A stretch of 36,372 nt of DNA. Origin: a virus. The notes under the pieces were generated by a model that saw nothing but the letters and a program-made list of their open reading frames with translations, ran no database searches and had not been told where the DNA came from. Numbering within the stretch: the stretch's first letter is position 1; the number at the start of each line of letters is the position of its first letter. The translations under genes were made by a program, and so were the position numbers. This document shows positions 7,765-15,441 of the stretch, in pieces. The stretch is from the IMG/VR virus record IMGVR_UViG_3300025168_016496, positions 1-36,372 of that record. One strand, 5' to 3'.

Positions 7765-8073
7765 ATGGGAATATTTGAAAAAACTATACTTTATGTGTGT
7801 GCAGTACTAATAACATTAGTAGCTGGATTGTTAATGGTTCAGCCATTACATGCTTCATTAAAATTGTTAAAGCCAAATATATTTGATTGTGTATTACAAT
7901 CGGCAGATGAAAATAATATTGAACAATTTATGAATGATGAACCTCGAACGCTCACTTGTACGTACAAATGCAAAGATGCAAAAGGTGAATGGAGATGGGC
8001 AGAACAACAATCAAATAAAGATGGTTGCAAATTTAATAAAACTTTATACAAAACTGAATTGATTGATGAATGA
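7765..8073 (+). CDS. Membrane-anchored or secreted cysteine-bearing protein
   Basis: A 102-aa protein with an N-terminal hydrophobic helix (residues about 7-27, TILYVCAVLITLVAGLLMV) acting as signal or anchor. The ectodomain contains C42 and the group LTCTYKC...DGCKF near the C-terminus, suggesting disulfides in the periplasm. The C-x3-C plus distal C layout resembles the secreted protein at 30627-30944. It overlaps the next gene by 8 bp. Function unknown. Confidence 0.65.
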   Translation: MGIFEKTILYVCAVLITLVAGLLMVQPLHASLKLLKPNIFDCVLQSADENNIEQFMNDEPRTLTCTYKCKDAKGEWRWAEQQSNKDGCKFNKTLYKTELIDE

Positions 8074-8302
8074 AATATTATGGGCTTTGGCTGTAGTGTA
8101 TGTTATTAATAAACCAATAGAGTATGTTAATATGTATAACACAAGAGAGCAATGTGAACACATTGCAAATAATTATGAAAGGGCTGCTTGCTATCCAGTT
8201 AATGTAAAAAACAGGGAAGATGTGATTGAGCAGATAAATGCAATTAATATAATGGTGATAAAAGATGGCATTCAGAAAAAAGATAGTAGTAATTACAGAT
8301 GA
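8066..8302 (+). CDS. Unknown 78-aa protein with hydrophobic N-terminus
   Basis: Taken from the ATG at 8066; a TTG one codon upstream is also possible. The N-terminus (NEILWALAVVYVI) is hydrophobic. Two cysteines (EQCEHI, AACYPV) follow, then a charged C-terminus. It overlaps the genes on both sides, typical of compact phage operons. The hydrophobic start may be a membrane anchor. No family recognised. Confidence 0.55.
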   Translation: MNEILWALAVVYVINKPIEYVNMYNTREQCEHIANNYERAACYPVNVKNREDVIEQINAINIMVIKDGIQKKDSSNYR

Positions 8303-8573
8303 TTGTTCGTTAAATGTTAACAACGAAATAATAGAGATACTTCATCCCAAAGCACAAATATATAATGACAGATCTCCAACATATAATTGGAGAATGATCA
8401 AACTACCATTTTGTAAAGAGAGATTAATTAATCCTTGGATTTACAAAGCCTTGATAATATCTTATGGTTTTTTGGAATTTAGAATACATGTGTTTGGAGA
8501 TGGACACTTTGTAAGATATGCAAGAAGGATACTTGATAAAAACAAGTACCCTTACTTACATTTTCCTATCTAA
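8265..8573 (+). CDS. Unknown 102-aa basic protein
   Basis: A 102-aa protein, last of the plus-strand cluster, overlapping the preceding gene by 38 bp in another frame. It begins with a strand-like IVVITDD segment. The rest is basic and aromatic-rich (PTYNWRMIKLPFCKERL, FVRYARRIL). Its stop overlaps the end of the convergent glycine-zipper gene by 8 bp. No domain recognised and no transmembrane helix evident. Confidence 0.6.
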   Translation: MAFRKKIVVITDDCSLNVNNEIIEILHPKAQIYNDRSPTYNWRMIKLPFCKERLINPWIYKALIISYGFLEFRIHVFGDGHFVRYARRILDKNKYPYLHFPI

Positions 8574-9054
8574 CAGTAGTTGTTATTGTAACATATTGAC
8601 CTGGATCATGGTCCATTTCAGTTGTATACAATTGACCATTATGTCTATAGGTTACCTTATATCCTTGTATAACTCTTTGAAGCTGGTTTGTATAAGTGTA
8701 ATCACAATGATTTCTAGTAGTATGCCCAGGAGCAGTATTATATCGTGTACCAGCTCTAGCACCCATAACAGCACCAATAGCAGTACCAATTCTTCTCTGT
8801 GAATCAGTCTTACCTACCATACTACCTAAAAGAGCACCAACAATAGCACCGCCTGTCGTACCTCTCATACCATCATTATAACCAGTAACTACTGGTCTGC
8901 AGTAATCTTGTTTTACCATTCTAGCTTCGTTAATCTCAATAGGATAAACTTCCATAACAGGTACTGTCATAGACCTTGCATGAGCATCTGATGTAAAAAC
9001 ATAAGCTGCTACAACAAGTACATAAATGAATATTATTTTATTAAGAACTTTCAT
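8566..9054 (-). CDS. Secreted glycine-zipper (SlyB/RcnB-type 2TM) protein
   Basis: A 162-aa protein with a signal peptide (residues 1 to about 26, ending SDAHA). A glycine-zipper two-helix domain lies at about 65-104 (GGAIVGALLGSMVGKTD, then RIGTAIGAVMGARAGT). A beta-rich C-terminus includes YKVTYRHNGQLYTTEMDHDPG. This is the architecture of the 17-kDa surface antigen/SlyB family of outer-membrane-associated proteins. There is no lipobox cysteine, so it is probably periplasmic or membrane-embedded rather than a lipoprotein. It has its own promoter (9076-9104) and ribosome site (GGAGGAATT). A phage copy could alter the host envelope. Confidence 0.8.
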   Translation of the reverse strand: MKVLNKIIFIYVLVVAAYVFTSDAHARSMTVPVMEVYPIEINEARMVKQDYCRPVVTGYNDGMRGTTGGAIVGALLGSMVGKTDSQRRIGTAIGAVMGARAGTRYNTAPGHTTRNHCDYTYTNQLQRVIQGYKVTYRHNGQLYTTEMDHDPGQYVTITTTVR

Positions 9055-9075
9055 AATTCCTCCAATGTTTAATTA

Positions 9076-9104
9076 ATTATAACACATTGATAGTTACTAA
9101 TCAA
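9076..9104 (-). promoter_or_regulatory. Extended -10 promoter of the glycine-zipper gene
   Basis: TTGATT (9099-9104), 17 bp, then TATAAT (9076-9081) preceded by TGT, which makes an extended -10 element. The start would be about 15 nt upstream of the GGAGGAATT-ATG. The -35 overlaps the stop codon of the 57-aa gene. Confidence 0.75.
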
Positions 9105-9274
9105 CTAGTGTAACTTTGTTCTAACTTTGAAATAAATTTATATGCTTTTTCTTCACTATAAAACATTTTAAAATAACTTTTTCTAGTTATTTCATGCCTG
9201 AGGAATACTAATATTTGTTCATCAAAGGAGCTGGCTTGTATAAACCAAGCTCCTTTAACCAGTTTAACACTCAT
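9101..9274 (-). CDS. 57-aa unknown protein downstream of hsp20
   Basis: A 57-codon frame starting 11 bp after the hsp20 stop, with GGA just upstream of the ATG. Its composition is protein-like: KGAWFIQASSFDEQILVFL followed by a basic, aromatic C-terminal half (EEKAYKFISKLEQ). No membrane segment or known domain. A hairpin at 9224-9256 lies inside it and is therefore more likely coding than a terminator. Function unknown; co-transcription with hsp20 is likely. Confidence 0.6.
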   Translation of the reverse strand: MSVKLVKGAWFIQASSFDEQILVFLRHEITRKSYFKMFYSEEKAYKFISKLEQSYTS

Positions 9275-9285
9275 TGTCCAAATTT

Positions 9286-9777
9286 TCAGTCTTTGTCTTC
9301 GGTAAGTAATTGTTTATTACTTACTTCTTCTTTAGACTGTTCCTTATCTTTAATGTCTATCTTTTTTGGTTTTTTATATTCTGGAATTATTTGCTCTAAT
9401 GCAACACGGAGCATTCCATTTAACATTTCGGCACCTTTGATCTCTATATGATCATCTAATGCAAATGTTCGCTTGAAAGTTCTGTTAGCAATTCCCTTGA
9501 AAATAAAATCTTCCGGATTATCTTCTTTTGTGAGACCAGATATGTGAAGAACATTTTCTTCTAATGTGATTTCAATGTCTTGCTTGGCAAAGCCAGCGAC
9601 AGCAAGTTCAATAACATATTTGTTATCTTCAACTTTTTTGATGTTGTATGGAGGGTAATTAGGTATGTGTTTTGTTACTTGTTCATGTGTTCTATGAAGT
9701 TTTTCATATACATCATCAAACCCAATAAAACTTTTGTGAAAGTCTTTGAATACTTCTGGAAATAAATTCGCGTTCAT
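9286..9777 (-). CDS. hsp20: Small heat-shock protein Hsp20
   Basis: A 163-aa alpha-crystallin-family chaperone. The domain spans about residues 40-140: PPYNIKKVEDNKYVIELAVAG, ITLEENVLHISG, FKRTFALDDHIEIKGAEMLNGMLRVAL (which carries the family's GxL element), then the IIPEYKKPKKIDI extension with an I-x-I-like tail. The C-terminus is highly charged. Hsp20 is a frequent gene of marine T4-like phages, thought to help keep virion proteins folded. A strong ribosome site (AAGGAGAAT) precedes the ATG. Confidence 0.92.
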   Translation of the reverse strand: MNANLFPEVFKDFHKSFIGFDDVYEKLHRTHEQVTKHIPNYPPYNIKKVEDNKYVIELAVAGFAKQDIEITLEENVLHISGLTKEDNPEDFIFKGIANRTFKRTFALDDHIEIKGAEMLNGMLRVALEQIIPEYKKPKKIDIKDKEQSKEEVSNKQLLTEDKD

Positions 9778-9803
9778 ATAATTCTCCTTAGTTAAGCGAG
9801 TTT

Positions 9804-9830
9804 AAAATAACTACCCATATGGCGTAGTTA
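9804..9830 (-). terminator. Probable terminator after regA
   Basis: On the minus strand TAACTAC...GTAGTTA (seven pairs) plus an inner CC-ATAT-GG with one bulged G forms a hairpin. It starts one base after the regA stop and is followed by TTTTAAA. It separates the clamp/clamp-loader operon from hsp20. Confidence 0.65.
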
Positions 9831-9831
9831 A

Positions 9832-10254
9832 CTATCTCTTCTTCCCAATGTTGTACTTCGATTGCAATGTCCATTCATCCTTCTCTTTAAAAGATAAAAC
9901 TTTTATCTGCGACAAAGGAGTAATTCTAAATGGTTCATCTTCTGCTAATTCAATTATTTTAACCAATCCCCAATCAGACAACAACTTGGCAATGGTATTC
10001 CTTCTTTCAATATCATTATCTGTCAAATCTGCTTGTTTCCCATCAAGGGCAAACAATTCTTTAAAATGTACAATAAAATATCGTCCTTGCTTATGAAGGA
10101 TATGGCAACTCTGATATAATATTTTATCTTTACTAGATGCAACACCAATTCTAGAAAGTGTTTCCCTTATTTTAAGAAAATCATCAGCTTCATCCAATGA
10201 TACTTCTAAAGGAAAATATCCTTCTATATTAATGTTGAAAAATTCATGCGCCAT
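9832..10254 (-). CDS. regA: RegA translational repressor
   Basis: A 140-aa homologue of the T4 RNA-binding repressor, which blocks translation of early mRNAs, including clamp-loader genes, by covering their start sites. Matching features are the N-terminal INIEGYFPLEVSLDEADDFLKIRETL and the central LYQSCHILHKQGRYFIVHFKELFALDGK, the best-conserved part of the family. It is a little longer than T4 RegA (122 aa). It overlaps gp62 by 11 bp, the same linkage as in T4. Confidence 0.93.
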   Translation of the reverse strand: MAHEFFNINIEGYFPLEVSLDEADDFLKIRETLSRIGVASSKDKILYQSCHILHKQGRYFIVHFKELFALDGKQADLTDNDIERRNTIAKLLSDWGLVKIIELAEDEPFRITPLSQIKVLSFKEKDEWTLQSKYNIGKKR

Positions 10255-10654
10255 TTACTCCACCCTTTTTTAATTTTTCTTTCATGGATTTCAAATCGTC
10301 TGAACTGACAATAGATAATACTTGACGTGCTTTCTCGGTATTGTATCCATAATAATCTTTTATTATTTCTATTGACTCAATTTTTTCTGGTTTGATCCAT
10401 TTATTAAATCTTTTTTTCTTTCTGACAATATTTATAAGAAAATTATATTGAAGTGACTTTGCAAGATGAGGACGAGAGTTCATCTCATTCGCCATAATAC
10501 AGGTGTCAGGTGAAAATGATAATGCTTTATTAACAACATAAGGGTTATATTGTGATTCAGACCATTCGTCTACAATTAAGTTATCTTTTGTATGGTTAAT
10601 TGAATTTACGTATTGAAATGGTGATATCGAGGGTTGTTTATACTTTTCTGTCAT
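10244..10654 (-). CDS. gp62: Clamp loader small subunit (T4 gp62)
   Basis: A 136-aa protein. It is the non-ATPase subunit that joins the gp44 ring to load the gp45 clamp. Supporting segments are SPFQYVNSINHTKDNLI at the N-terminus and PYVVNKALSFSPDTCIMANEMN, both typical of gp62, and a C-terminal helical region (YYGYNTEKARQVLSIVS). It lies between gp44 and regA and overlaps both, the conserved T4 order. T4 gp62 is 187 aa; the shorter form is usual in marine phages. Confidence 0.9.
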   Translation of the reverse strand: MTEKYKQPSISPFQYVNSINHTKDNLIVDEWSESQYNPYVVNKALSFSPDTCIMANEMNSRPHLAKSLQYNFLINIVRKKKRFNKWIKPEKIESIEIIKDYYGYNTEKARQVLSIVSSDDLKSMKEKLKKGGVNGA

Positions 10655-11582
10655 TTATTGTCACACTCGCCATTAGTTCGGTTAAACATGCTACAAGATT
10701 AATCTCTTGATCGCTAACGAAAGCAGATTTGTACTGATAATCTGCAACAGTCAAAACCAGTTGAGGAACTTGATTAGTTAAAGGCATAAGTGTATCAAAC
10801 ACAAATCTAAACAAATGTTGTGGATCATTATCTAAATTATTAACAACCCATAATCTCATTCTCTTCCAATCCTTATCGACAATTGATTCGATAAGTTCCG
10901 TTGCATTCATATCTGAAACTGATGTTAGTATTCCTTCATCAATTACTCCAGATTGTGCATATCTTTGTAGTTCGTTAAGAGTTCTCCTGTAATCAGGAAA
11001 ATGTTTTTCAACAACTTTAGCAACAACCTTATCTACAAACTTAACATTCTCATTATTTAATATTTTTAATATATGTTCAAAGAAAGATGCAGCTATTTTA
11101 GGTTTCTCTTGTTTTGGTATTTTAAAATCAACAACACTACATCTACTATGTAAAGGTTGAATTATTCTGTTCTTATAATTACATGTGAATATGAATCTAC
11201 AGTTACTTGAATACTCTTCAATAAACCCACGAAGAGCTGGTTGAGTAGAATTAGGATTCAAATAATCAGCTTCATCTAGTATAACAATCTTAGTATTACC
11301 TGTAAATGAGACAGTAGATGCAAACTGCTTTATTTTCGTCCTTAGAACGTCTATACCAGACTCCTCTGAACCATTTATAACAATATAGTCGGTATTTAAC
11401 TCCTCGCATAGAGCACGTGCTACGGTTGTTTTACCCGTACCAGCAGATCCAGATAAGAGCATGTTTTGTATCTCTTTTTTCTTTAAGATACCTTTAAAGT
11501 ATCTCCTTAGATCAACTGATAGGACACAACTATCGATAGTTCTTGGTCGATACTTTTCGACCCATAGATATTCTTCGCTCAT
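10638..11582 (-). CDS. gp44: Clamp loader AAA+ subunit (T4 gp44)
   Basis: A 314-aa ATPase that opens and loads the sliding clamp. It begins LWVEKYRPRTIDSCVL, a clamp-loader signature. Walker A is GSAGTGKT at 45-52 and Walker B ILDEADYL at 101-108. Sensor 1 is IFTCNYKNRI and the arginine-finger SRC motif sits in QPLHSRCSVVDF. All key residues are present and the length equals T4 gp44 (319 aa). It overlaps gp45 by four bases (ATGA) and gp62 by 17. Confidence 0.96.
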   Translation of the reverse strand: MSEEYLWVEKYRPRTIDSCVLSVDLRRYFKGILKKKEIQNMLLSGSAGTGKTTVARALCEELNTDYIVINGSEESGIDVLRTKIKQFASTVSFTGNTKIVILDEADYLNPNSTQPALRGFIEEYSSNCRFIFTCNYKNRIIQPLHSRCSVVDFKIPKQEKPKIAASFFEHILKILNNENVKFVDKVVAKVVEKHFPDYRRTLNELQRYAQSGVIDEGILTSVSDMNATELIESIVDKDWKRMRLWVVNNLDNDPQHLFRFVFDTLMPLTNQVPQLVLTVADYQYKSAFVSDQEINLVACLTELMASVTINDRKV

Positions 11583-12247
11583 GCTACCGACCCTGGCTCA
11601 GCTGCAATCCAATATTTTAAATCTTTTGATTCATTATCTAATCTAAGAAATCTACCTTTTTCATTAGGACCTTTAGCAACAGATACTGTATATGCTTCAG
11701 GAATTACTTTAAGATTTTCTACAGCAATAAAGACATCAAATGGCTCAAAACTTGTTCCAATTGGTTTCTTAAAAGTATTAGATGATTCATTCTTTCTATC
11801 ACTAACAATTATATTAACTTCACTATCTTTACATGTGAATGATATAGTTGGTGCACTAGTTATTGCAGCTGCCTTCATTAATGTTTGAATATCTTCAGCT
11901 GTTAGTTTAAATTCATAAACAACATGTGTCTCTATTCCCTTCACACCACCAACTACAAGTTCTGGATTGGAATAAAAGTATTCAAATGTACCAGCTGAAC
12001 TGGTTATGATTAAACTATTATCTCCAAAAGATACTTCTTGATCATTCATAAGAGTCAGTAATGCTAGTAATGAATTTAAATCATATATAGCAAAGTTGTT
12101 TGGAATTTCTTCAGAGATTGTTGCCATTGCAACTATGTTCTTAGCACTCGACATTGTAGATATAGTCGAACCAGGCTTGAACACCATGTTTGTATTGATA
12201 GACGCAAAGTTCTTCAATACGGATAAAGTCTCACCACTTATTTTCAT
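11579..12247 (-). CDS. gp45: Sliding clamp (T4 gp45)
   Basis: A 222-aa processivity factor (T4 gp45 is 228 aa). In T4 the trimer also activates late transcription. Family features are MKISGETLSVLKNFASINTN at the N-terminus, FAIYDLNSLLALLTLM and the closing segment RLDNESKDLKYWIAAEPG. A ribosome site (GAGG) lies 5 nt before the ATG, and a promoter-like pair lies at 12271-12299. If late transcription is clamp-dependent as in T4, this protein would also drive the TATAAATA promoter at 30578. Confidence 0.93.
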   Translation of the reverse strand: MKISGETLSVLKNFASINTNMVFKPGSTISTMSSAKNIVAMATISEEIPNNFAIYDLNSLLALLTLMNDQEVSFGDNSLIITSSAGTFEYFYSNPELVVGGVKGIETHVVYEFKLTAEDIQTLMKAAAITSAPTISFTCKDSEVNIIVSDRKNESSNTFKKPIGTSFEPFDVFIAVENLKVIPEAYTVSVAKGPNEKGRFLRLDNESKDLKYWIAAEPGSVA

Positions 12248-12270
12248 AACTACCTCATAATAAAATATTA

Positions 12271-12299
12271 ATTATATAATACTTCTAACTATCTTTCCA
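12271..12299 (-). promoter_or_regulatory. Probable gp45 promoter
   Basis: TGGAAA (12294-12299, 4/6), 17 bp, then a perfect TATAAT (12271-12276) on the minus strand, 24 bp upstream of the gp45 ATG. It overlaps the 3' end of the last glycan gene. It would let the replication genes be expressed independently of the long glycan operon. Confidence 0.55.
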
Positions 12300-13034
12300 T
12301 GGTAACTCTCCATTGTACTTATGTAGCATTGCTTTATTACCATCTAGGAAAAATTTAGCTTGTACTGAATCATTTCTGTTACCAACTCTATAATTCAGAC
12401 TATATTCTTTTGATGTATTGTAACTATACTTTTTTTGTAAAAGTATTTGCATTATCAATCTATCAACTTCTGGCTGCTCTTGTGGATGTCTTGCTCTTCT
12501 ATACCAAGCAGGAGATATCTGAATTGCTAATGCTTTTGGTAAAAAATAGGAACCAACATCAACAAAGTATTCTTCTGATGCACTTGTGCTCAAACAAGTT
12601 GGCCACATTCCTAAACTCTCACAATCATCATTGCATATAAACTTACCTTCTTGATCTACAATTTTTCGAAATGAAAAAGCCCAATCAGTATCCTGTGCTG
12701 TTTTGATTAATGATTCAACGTGATTAGGTTCAATCCAATTATCTTCATCTAAGTATATAAAATAATCTGCATCTATCAAATAAGGTACTGCACCATATAT
12801 CCTGTGACCATTATAATTACTGTGACCTGTATTCTGAGGAAGATAAATTACTTTACCTTTACTACTATTAACTGCTGCCAACATATCTTGTGTCTTTGGT
12901 ATGTAATCTGGACCATCTACAACAATAATATGCTCCATGTTTTCATATGTTTGTTTTGCAACTGAATCTAAACACTTAGCTAAATGTTTTGTTCCAATCG
13001 TGGGTGTAATTACTGCGACTCTATAACCTTTCAT
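12285..13034 (-). CDS. Family 2 glycosyltransferase
   Basis: A 249-aa GT-A enzyme transferring a sugar from a nucleotide donor to a growing glycan. The N-terminal GT2 signature is VAVITPTIGTKHLAKCLDSV then HIIVVDGPD. The metal/nucleotide-binding acidic motif is YLDEDNW at about residues 113-119. There is no transmembrane helix, so it is cytoplasmic. It is the last gene of the glycan operon and overlaps the SDR gene upstream by 14 bp. The transferred sugar cannot be deduced. Confidence 0.85.
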   Translation of the reverse strand: MKGYRVAVITPTIGTKHLAKCLDSVAKQTYENMEHIIVVDGPDYIPKTQDMLAAVNSSKGKVIYLPQNTGHSNYNGHRIYGAVPYLIDADYFIYLDEDNWIEPNHVESLIKTAQDTDWAFSFRKIVDQEGKFICNDDCESLGMWPTCLSTSASEEYFVDVGSYFLPKALAIQISPAWYRRARHPQEQPEVDRLIMQILLQKKYSYNTSKEYSLNYRVGNRNDSVQAKFFLDGNKAMLHKYNGELPWKDS

Positions 13035-13917
13035 TATACATTTCTTTCATTTCGTTAATAGTTTTTTCTAAACCCGATCTTAAGTTATACTTTGGTTCAA
13101 ATCCAGTTAACTCTCTCAATTTAGTTATGTCAGCTACAAATTGTAAGTGACCAGTATGTTGACCACTACCTCTTTCAATTTCTATACCTGTTAGATCTTC
13201 TAATGTTTTAACTATATCTTCTACTGAATGCATTACACCAGAAGCAACATTTACAGGACCTGTATAATCTGTGTCCAATAAACTAACTATTGCATCTGAT
13301 GCGTCTTCAGTAAATATAAAATCTCTTTGTGGCTTATTAGTTTTTACTTTAGCTTTCTTTTCAAAAAGTACTCCTTCAACTAATTCATTAACCAAGTCAG
13401 GACGTCCAAGTACAGTTGTTGGACCATAAATGTTTGTTAGTCTAACAACTATATTTGGTACTTCCTGGTGGAACCTAGCCACTTCTTCTCCAAGATATTT
13501 ACTAAAGATATAATCGTTCTGAAGGGGTCTGAGAGGTGTATGTTCTTTGACAGGTAATGTCATAACATCTCTGTCATATAAAAGGATTGAACTAAAACTG
13601 ATTACTTTTTTAATCTGTCTAGTTCTTAGATATGACATAACTTTTTTCAAAGGTATAACATTTTTTTCAATAGCTTCAACATTTAATGGTCTTTGTTCAT
13701 TGAGAACAGTATGATTAGAACTACCAATCATCATGATAACACTATCAAAATCTAACTTATCTAATACTTCTGGTAACTCATCTAATGAAGGACAAAATGT
13801 ATGTACCAAAGGACTGGTCATAGGTGGCGTAGTTCTACCAACAGATTGTATGCTAGGATACTTCTTTAAAATTTGTGGACCTAAGAATCCACTACTACCT
13901 AATAATATTGTTTTCAT
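13021..13917 (-). CDS. NAD-dependent sugar epimerase/reductase (extended SDR)
   Basis: A 298-aa Rossmann protein. The nucleotide-binding loop is GSSGFLG at residues 7-13. A Ser-containing strand (VISFSSILLY) is followed by the Tyr-x3-Lys pair in NDYIFSKYLGEEV. The C-terminal half has RLTNIYGPTTVLGRPDLVNE and RDFIFTEDASDAIVSLL, as in NDP-sugar epimerases. These act on nucleotide sugars as epimerase, dehydratase or reductase; the exact reaction cannot be read. It overlaps the neighbouring GT gene by four bases. A final ketosugar reduction is one plausible role. Confidence 0.8.
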   Translation of the reverse strand: MKTILLGSSGFLGPQILKKYPSIQSVGRTTPPMTSPLVHTFCPSLDELPEVLDKLDFDSVIMMIGSSNHTVLNEQRPLNVEAIEKNVIPLKKVMSYLRTRQIKKVISFSSILLYDRDVMTLPVKEHTPLRPLQNDYIFSKYLGEEVARFHQEVPNIVVRLTNIYGPTTVLGRPDLVNELVEGVLFEKKAKVKTNKPQRDFIFTEDASDAIVSLLDTDYTGPVNVASGVMHSVEDIVKTLEDLTGIEIERGSGQHTGHLQFVADITKLRELTGFEPKYNLRSGLEKTINEMKEMYNERL

Positions 13918-14735
13918 TGTTTATTTTCAAAATAATCACTATATGTTTTAGCAACATGCTGGTTATTTCTATCAAATATCTGACGAATGTTAGAGTTAAC
14001 TTTTGTTTGTGGTTTTTCTCTTGTAGAACCCCAATCAACATCACTTTGATATTTTAAAGCAAATATACCATTTCTATAACCAGCAATATTCATTCTTATA
14101 CTCATATCATGGCAATCAAACCCACATGGTGCTAAATCTTCGTTATAAAATCCAACTTCTTTATACCTTTTCCACAACACACAAGTAGGACTTCTAATAA
14201 CTGCTTCTGTATGGGCAAAGGTACCTCTTTTAATTTGAGTAAGTTTTGGTCCAATCTTTGCTGTAGACCAATGACCAAACTCTGACTCAACAAAATTACT
14301 CTCTATTAGTTTACCACCATAACTATGTAAATTGCAACCTAATCTCCAAGTTATATAACCAAGGTCAGTTTGTTGGTAAAATAAGTCTAAAAACTTAAGG
14401 TCAAAATTAGGCTCTTGGATAACACAATCATCTTGAACAGTAAATACTAAATCATCATCATTAGGATGAAAATTATCTAGTATGTATTCTAATCCTAAGT
14501 TTAATGATTTTATCTCATGTATATCAGGAGCAAACAACATAATAACATTATCATTAAGATTATGCTTATTTGTATATTCATGTAAAATGATTTCAGTTTT
14601 ATCTACACAACCATCAACAATAAATATTATTTTATAATTTAATTCATTACTTAAATTTGCTGCAATACCATCAAAAACTTGCTCAATTAATGATTCTTTA
14701 TTGTGAGTAGGTATAATCAAGAAACAATTTCTCAT
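13914..14735 (-). CDS. Family 2 glycosyltransferase
   Basis: A 273-aa GT-A enzyme. MRNCFLIIPTHNKESLIEQV opens the domain, followed by IIFIVDGCVDKTEIIL and a DxD-like VFTVQDDCVI. The frame extends upstream to 14798, deep inside the preceding gene. The ATG at 14735 places the GT2 strand at the N-terminus and gives a 38-bp overlap, so I chose it. A later segment (APCGFDCHDMSIRMNIAG) has the ED/HD-type acceptor-site pattern. Acceptor and donor unknown. Confidence 0.82.
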   Translation of the reverse strand: MRNCFLIIPTHNKESLIEQVFDGIAANLSNELNYKIIFIVDGCVDKTEIILHEYTNKHNLNDNVIMLFAPDIHEIKSLNLGLEYILDNFHPNDDDLVFTVQDDCVIQEPNFDLKFLDLFYQQTDLGYITWRLGCNLHSYGGKLIESNFVESEFGHWSTAKIGPKLTQIKRGTFAHTEAVIRSPTCVLWKRYKEVGFYNEDLAPCGFDCHDMSIRMNIAGYRNGIFALKYQSDVDWGSTREKPQTKVNSNIRQIFDRNNQHVAKTYSDYFENKQ

Positions 14736-15441
14736 TACGAAGTAGTCCTTTATCAAATTTATATTTCTCATGTACTTCAGTTGGTTGAAATTCAGCACAT
14801 TCTAACAAAGTTGGTGGATAAAGAGGCATATCATTTTCATCATACCCATTACCACAAAAAGAATATCTATTCATTAAGTTAGAACGTGATGATCCAAACC
14901 AACCATAAGTCATATCGTGAACTAATGCATCTTCTTCTACAACTGGCCAAACATGATCTCTTAAATATACCTGATCATTAGTGTAGTAAAATGGTTTGTT
15001 TATAAACTCACTCATCTTACTATTAAGATCATCAGAAAGTTTTCCTTTGTACCCAAATGCACAAGCTATAACTGGATATTCAAAATGTGATTGATGATCT
15101 CTAAATGTATGAAACTTGCTTTTTGTATGATCTATCCACTGATATACTGCCATGCTTTCTCTTTTGGTTATTCTACCATCTGAATCTCTAACAATTACTA
15201 TATTATCATTAGATTCAAATAAAGGTTCGAATCTCCAAAACACGCCATTATCACCCGTCCTTTGTTCGAATTGAATATCTTTATCAGATAATATATTTCG
15301 AAACTTGTTTATATTATCCGTATATATTCTTATTTTAAAATCAGGATAAAACTCTTTAGCTAATTCAACCTGTCTGTTAGCTCCTATAATGTATCTTGGA
15401 TTATCACCCCACACACTCATAGCCAATATTTTGTTTACCAT
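14698..15441 (-). CDS. Glycosyltransferase-like protein (GT-A type)
   Basis: A 247-aa protein. The start MVNKILAMSVWGDNPRYIIGA resembles phage and bacterial glycan-cluster proteins with a GT-A fold. A central acidic motif NIVIVRDSDGRI (about residues 79-90) fits a metal-binding DxD. RDHQSHFEYPVIACAFGYKG and TNDQVYLRDHVWPVV look like acceptor-domain segments. No membrane segment. It overlaps the RmlB-like gene by 7 bp. Family assignment is by pattern only. Confidence 0.65.
   Translation of the reverse strand: MVNKILAMSVWGDNPRYIIGANRQVELAKEFYPDFKIRIYTDNINKFRNILSDKDIQFEQRTGDNGVFWRFEPLFESNDNIVIVRDSDGRITKRESMAVYQWIDHTKSKFHTFRDHQSHFEYPVIACAFGYKGKLSDDLNSKMSEFINKPFYYTNDQVYLRDHVWPVVEEDALVHDMTYGWFGSSRSNLMNRYSFCGNGYDENDMPLYPPTLLECAEFQPTEVHEKYKFDKGLLRNEKLFLDYTYSQ

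Noticed and set aside
8518-8802. 94-codon plus-strand frame rich in Ser/Thr/Asn
   Set aside because: Antisense to the glycine-zipper gene. Repetitive SSTNSS composition is typical of a reversed coding strand.
9224-9256. Strong hairpin (AAAGGAGCT...AGCTCCTTT) first read as the hsp20 terminator
   Set aside because: It lies inside a 57-codon frame (9101-9274) that starts 11 bp after hsp20, and it lacks a T-run on the minus strand. Coding is the simpler reading.
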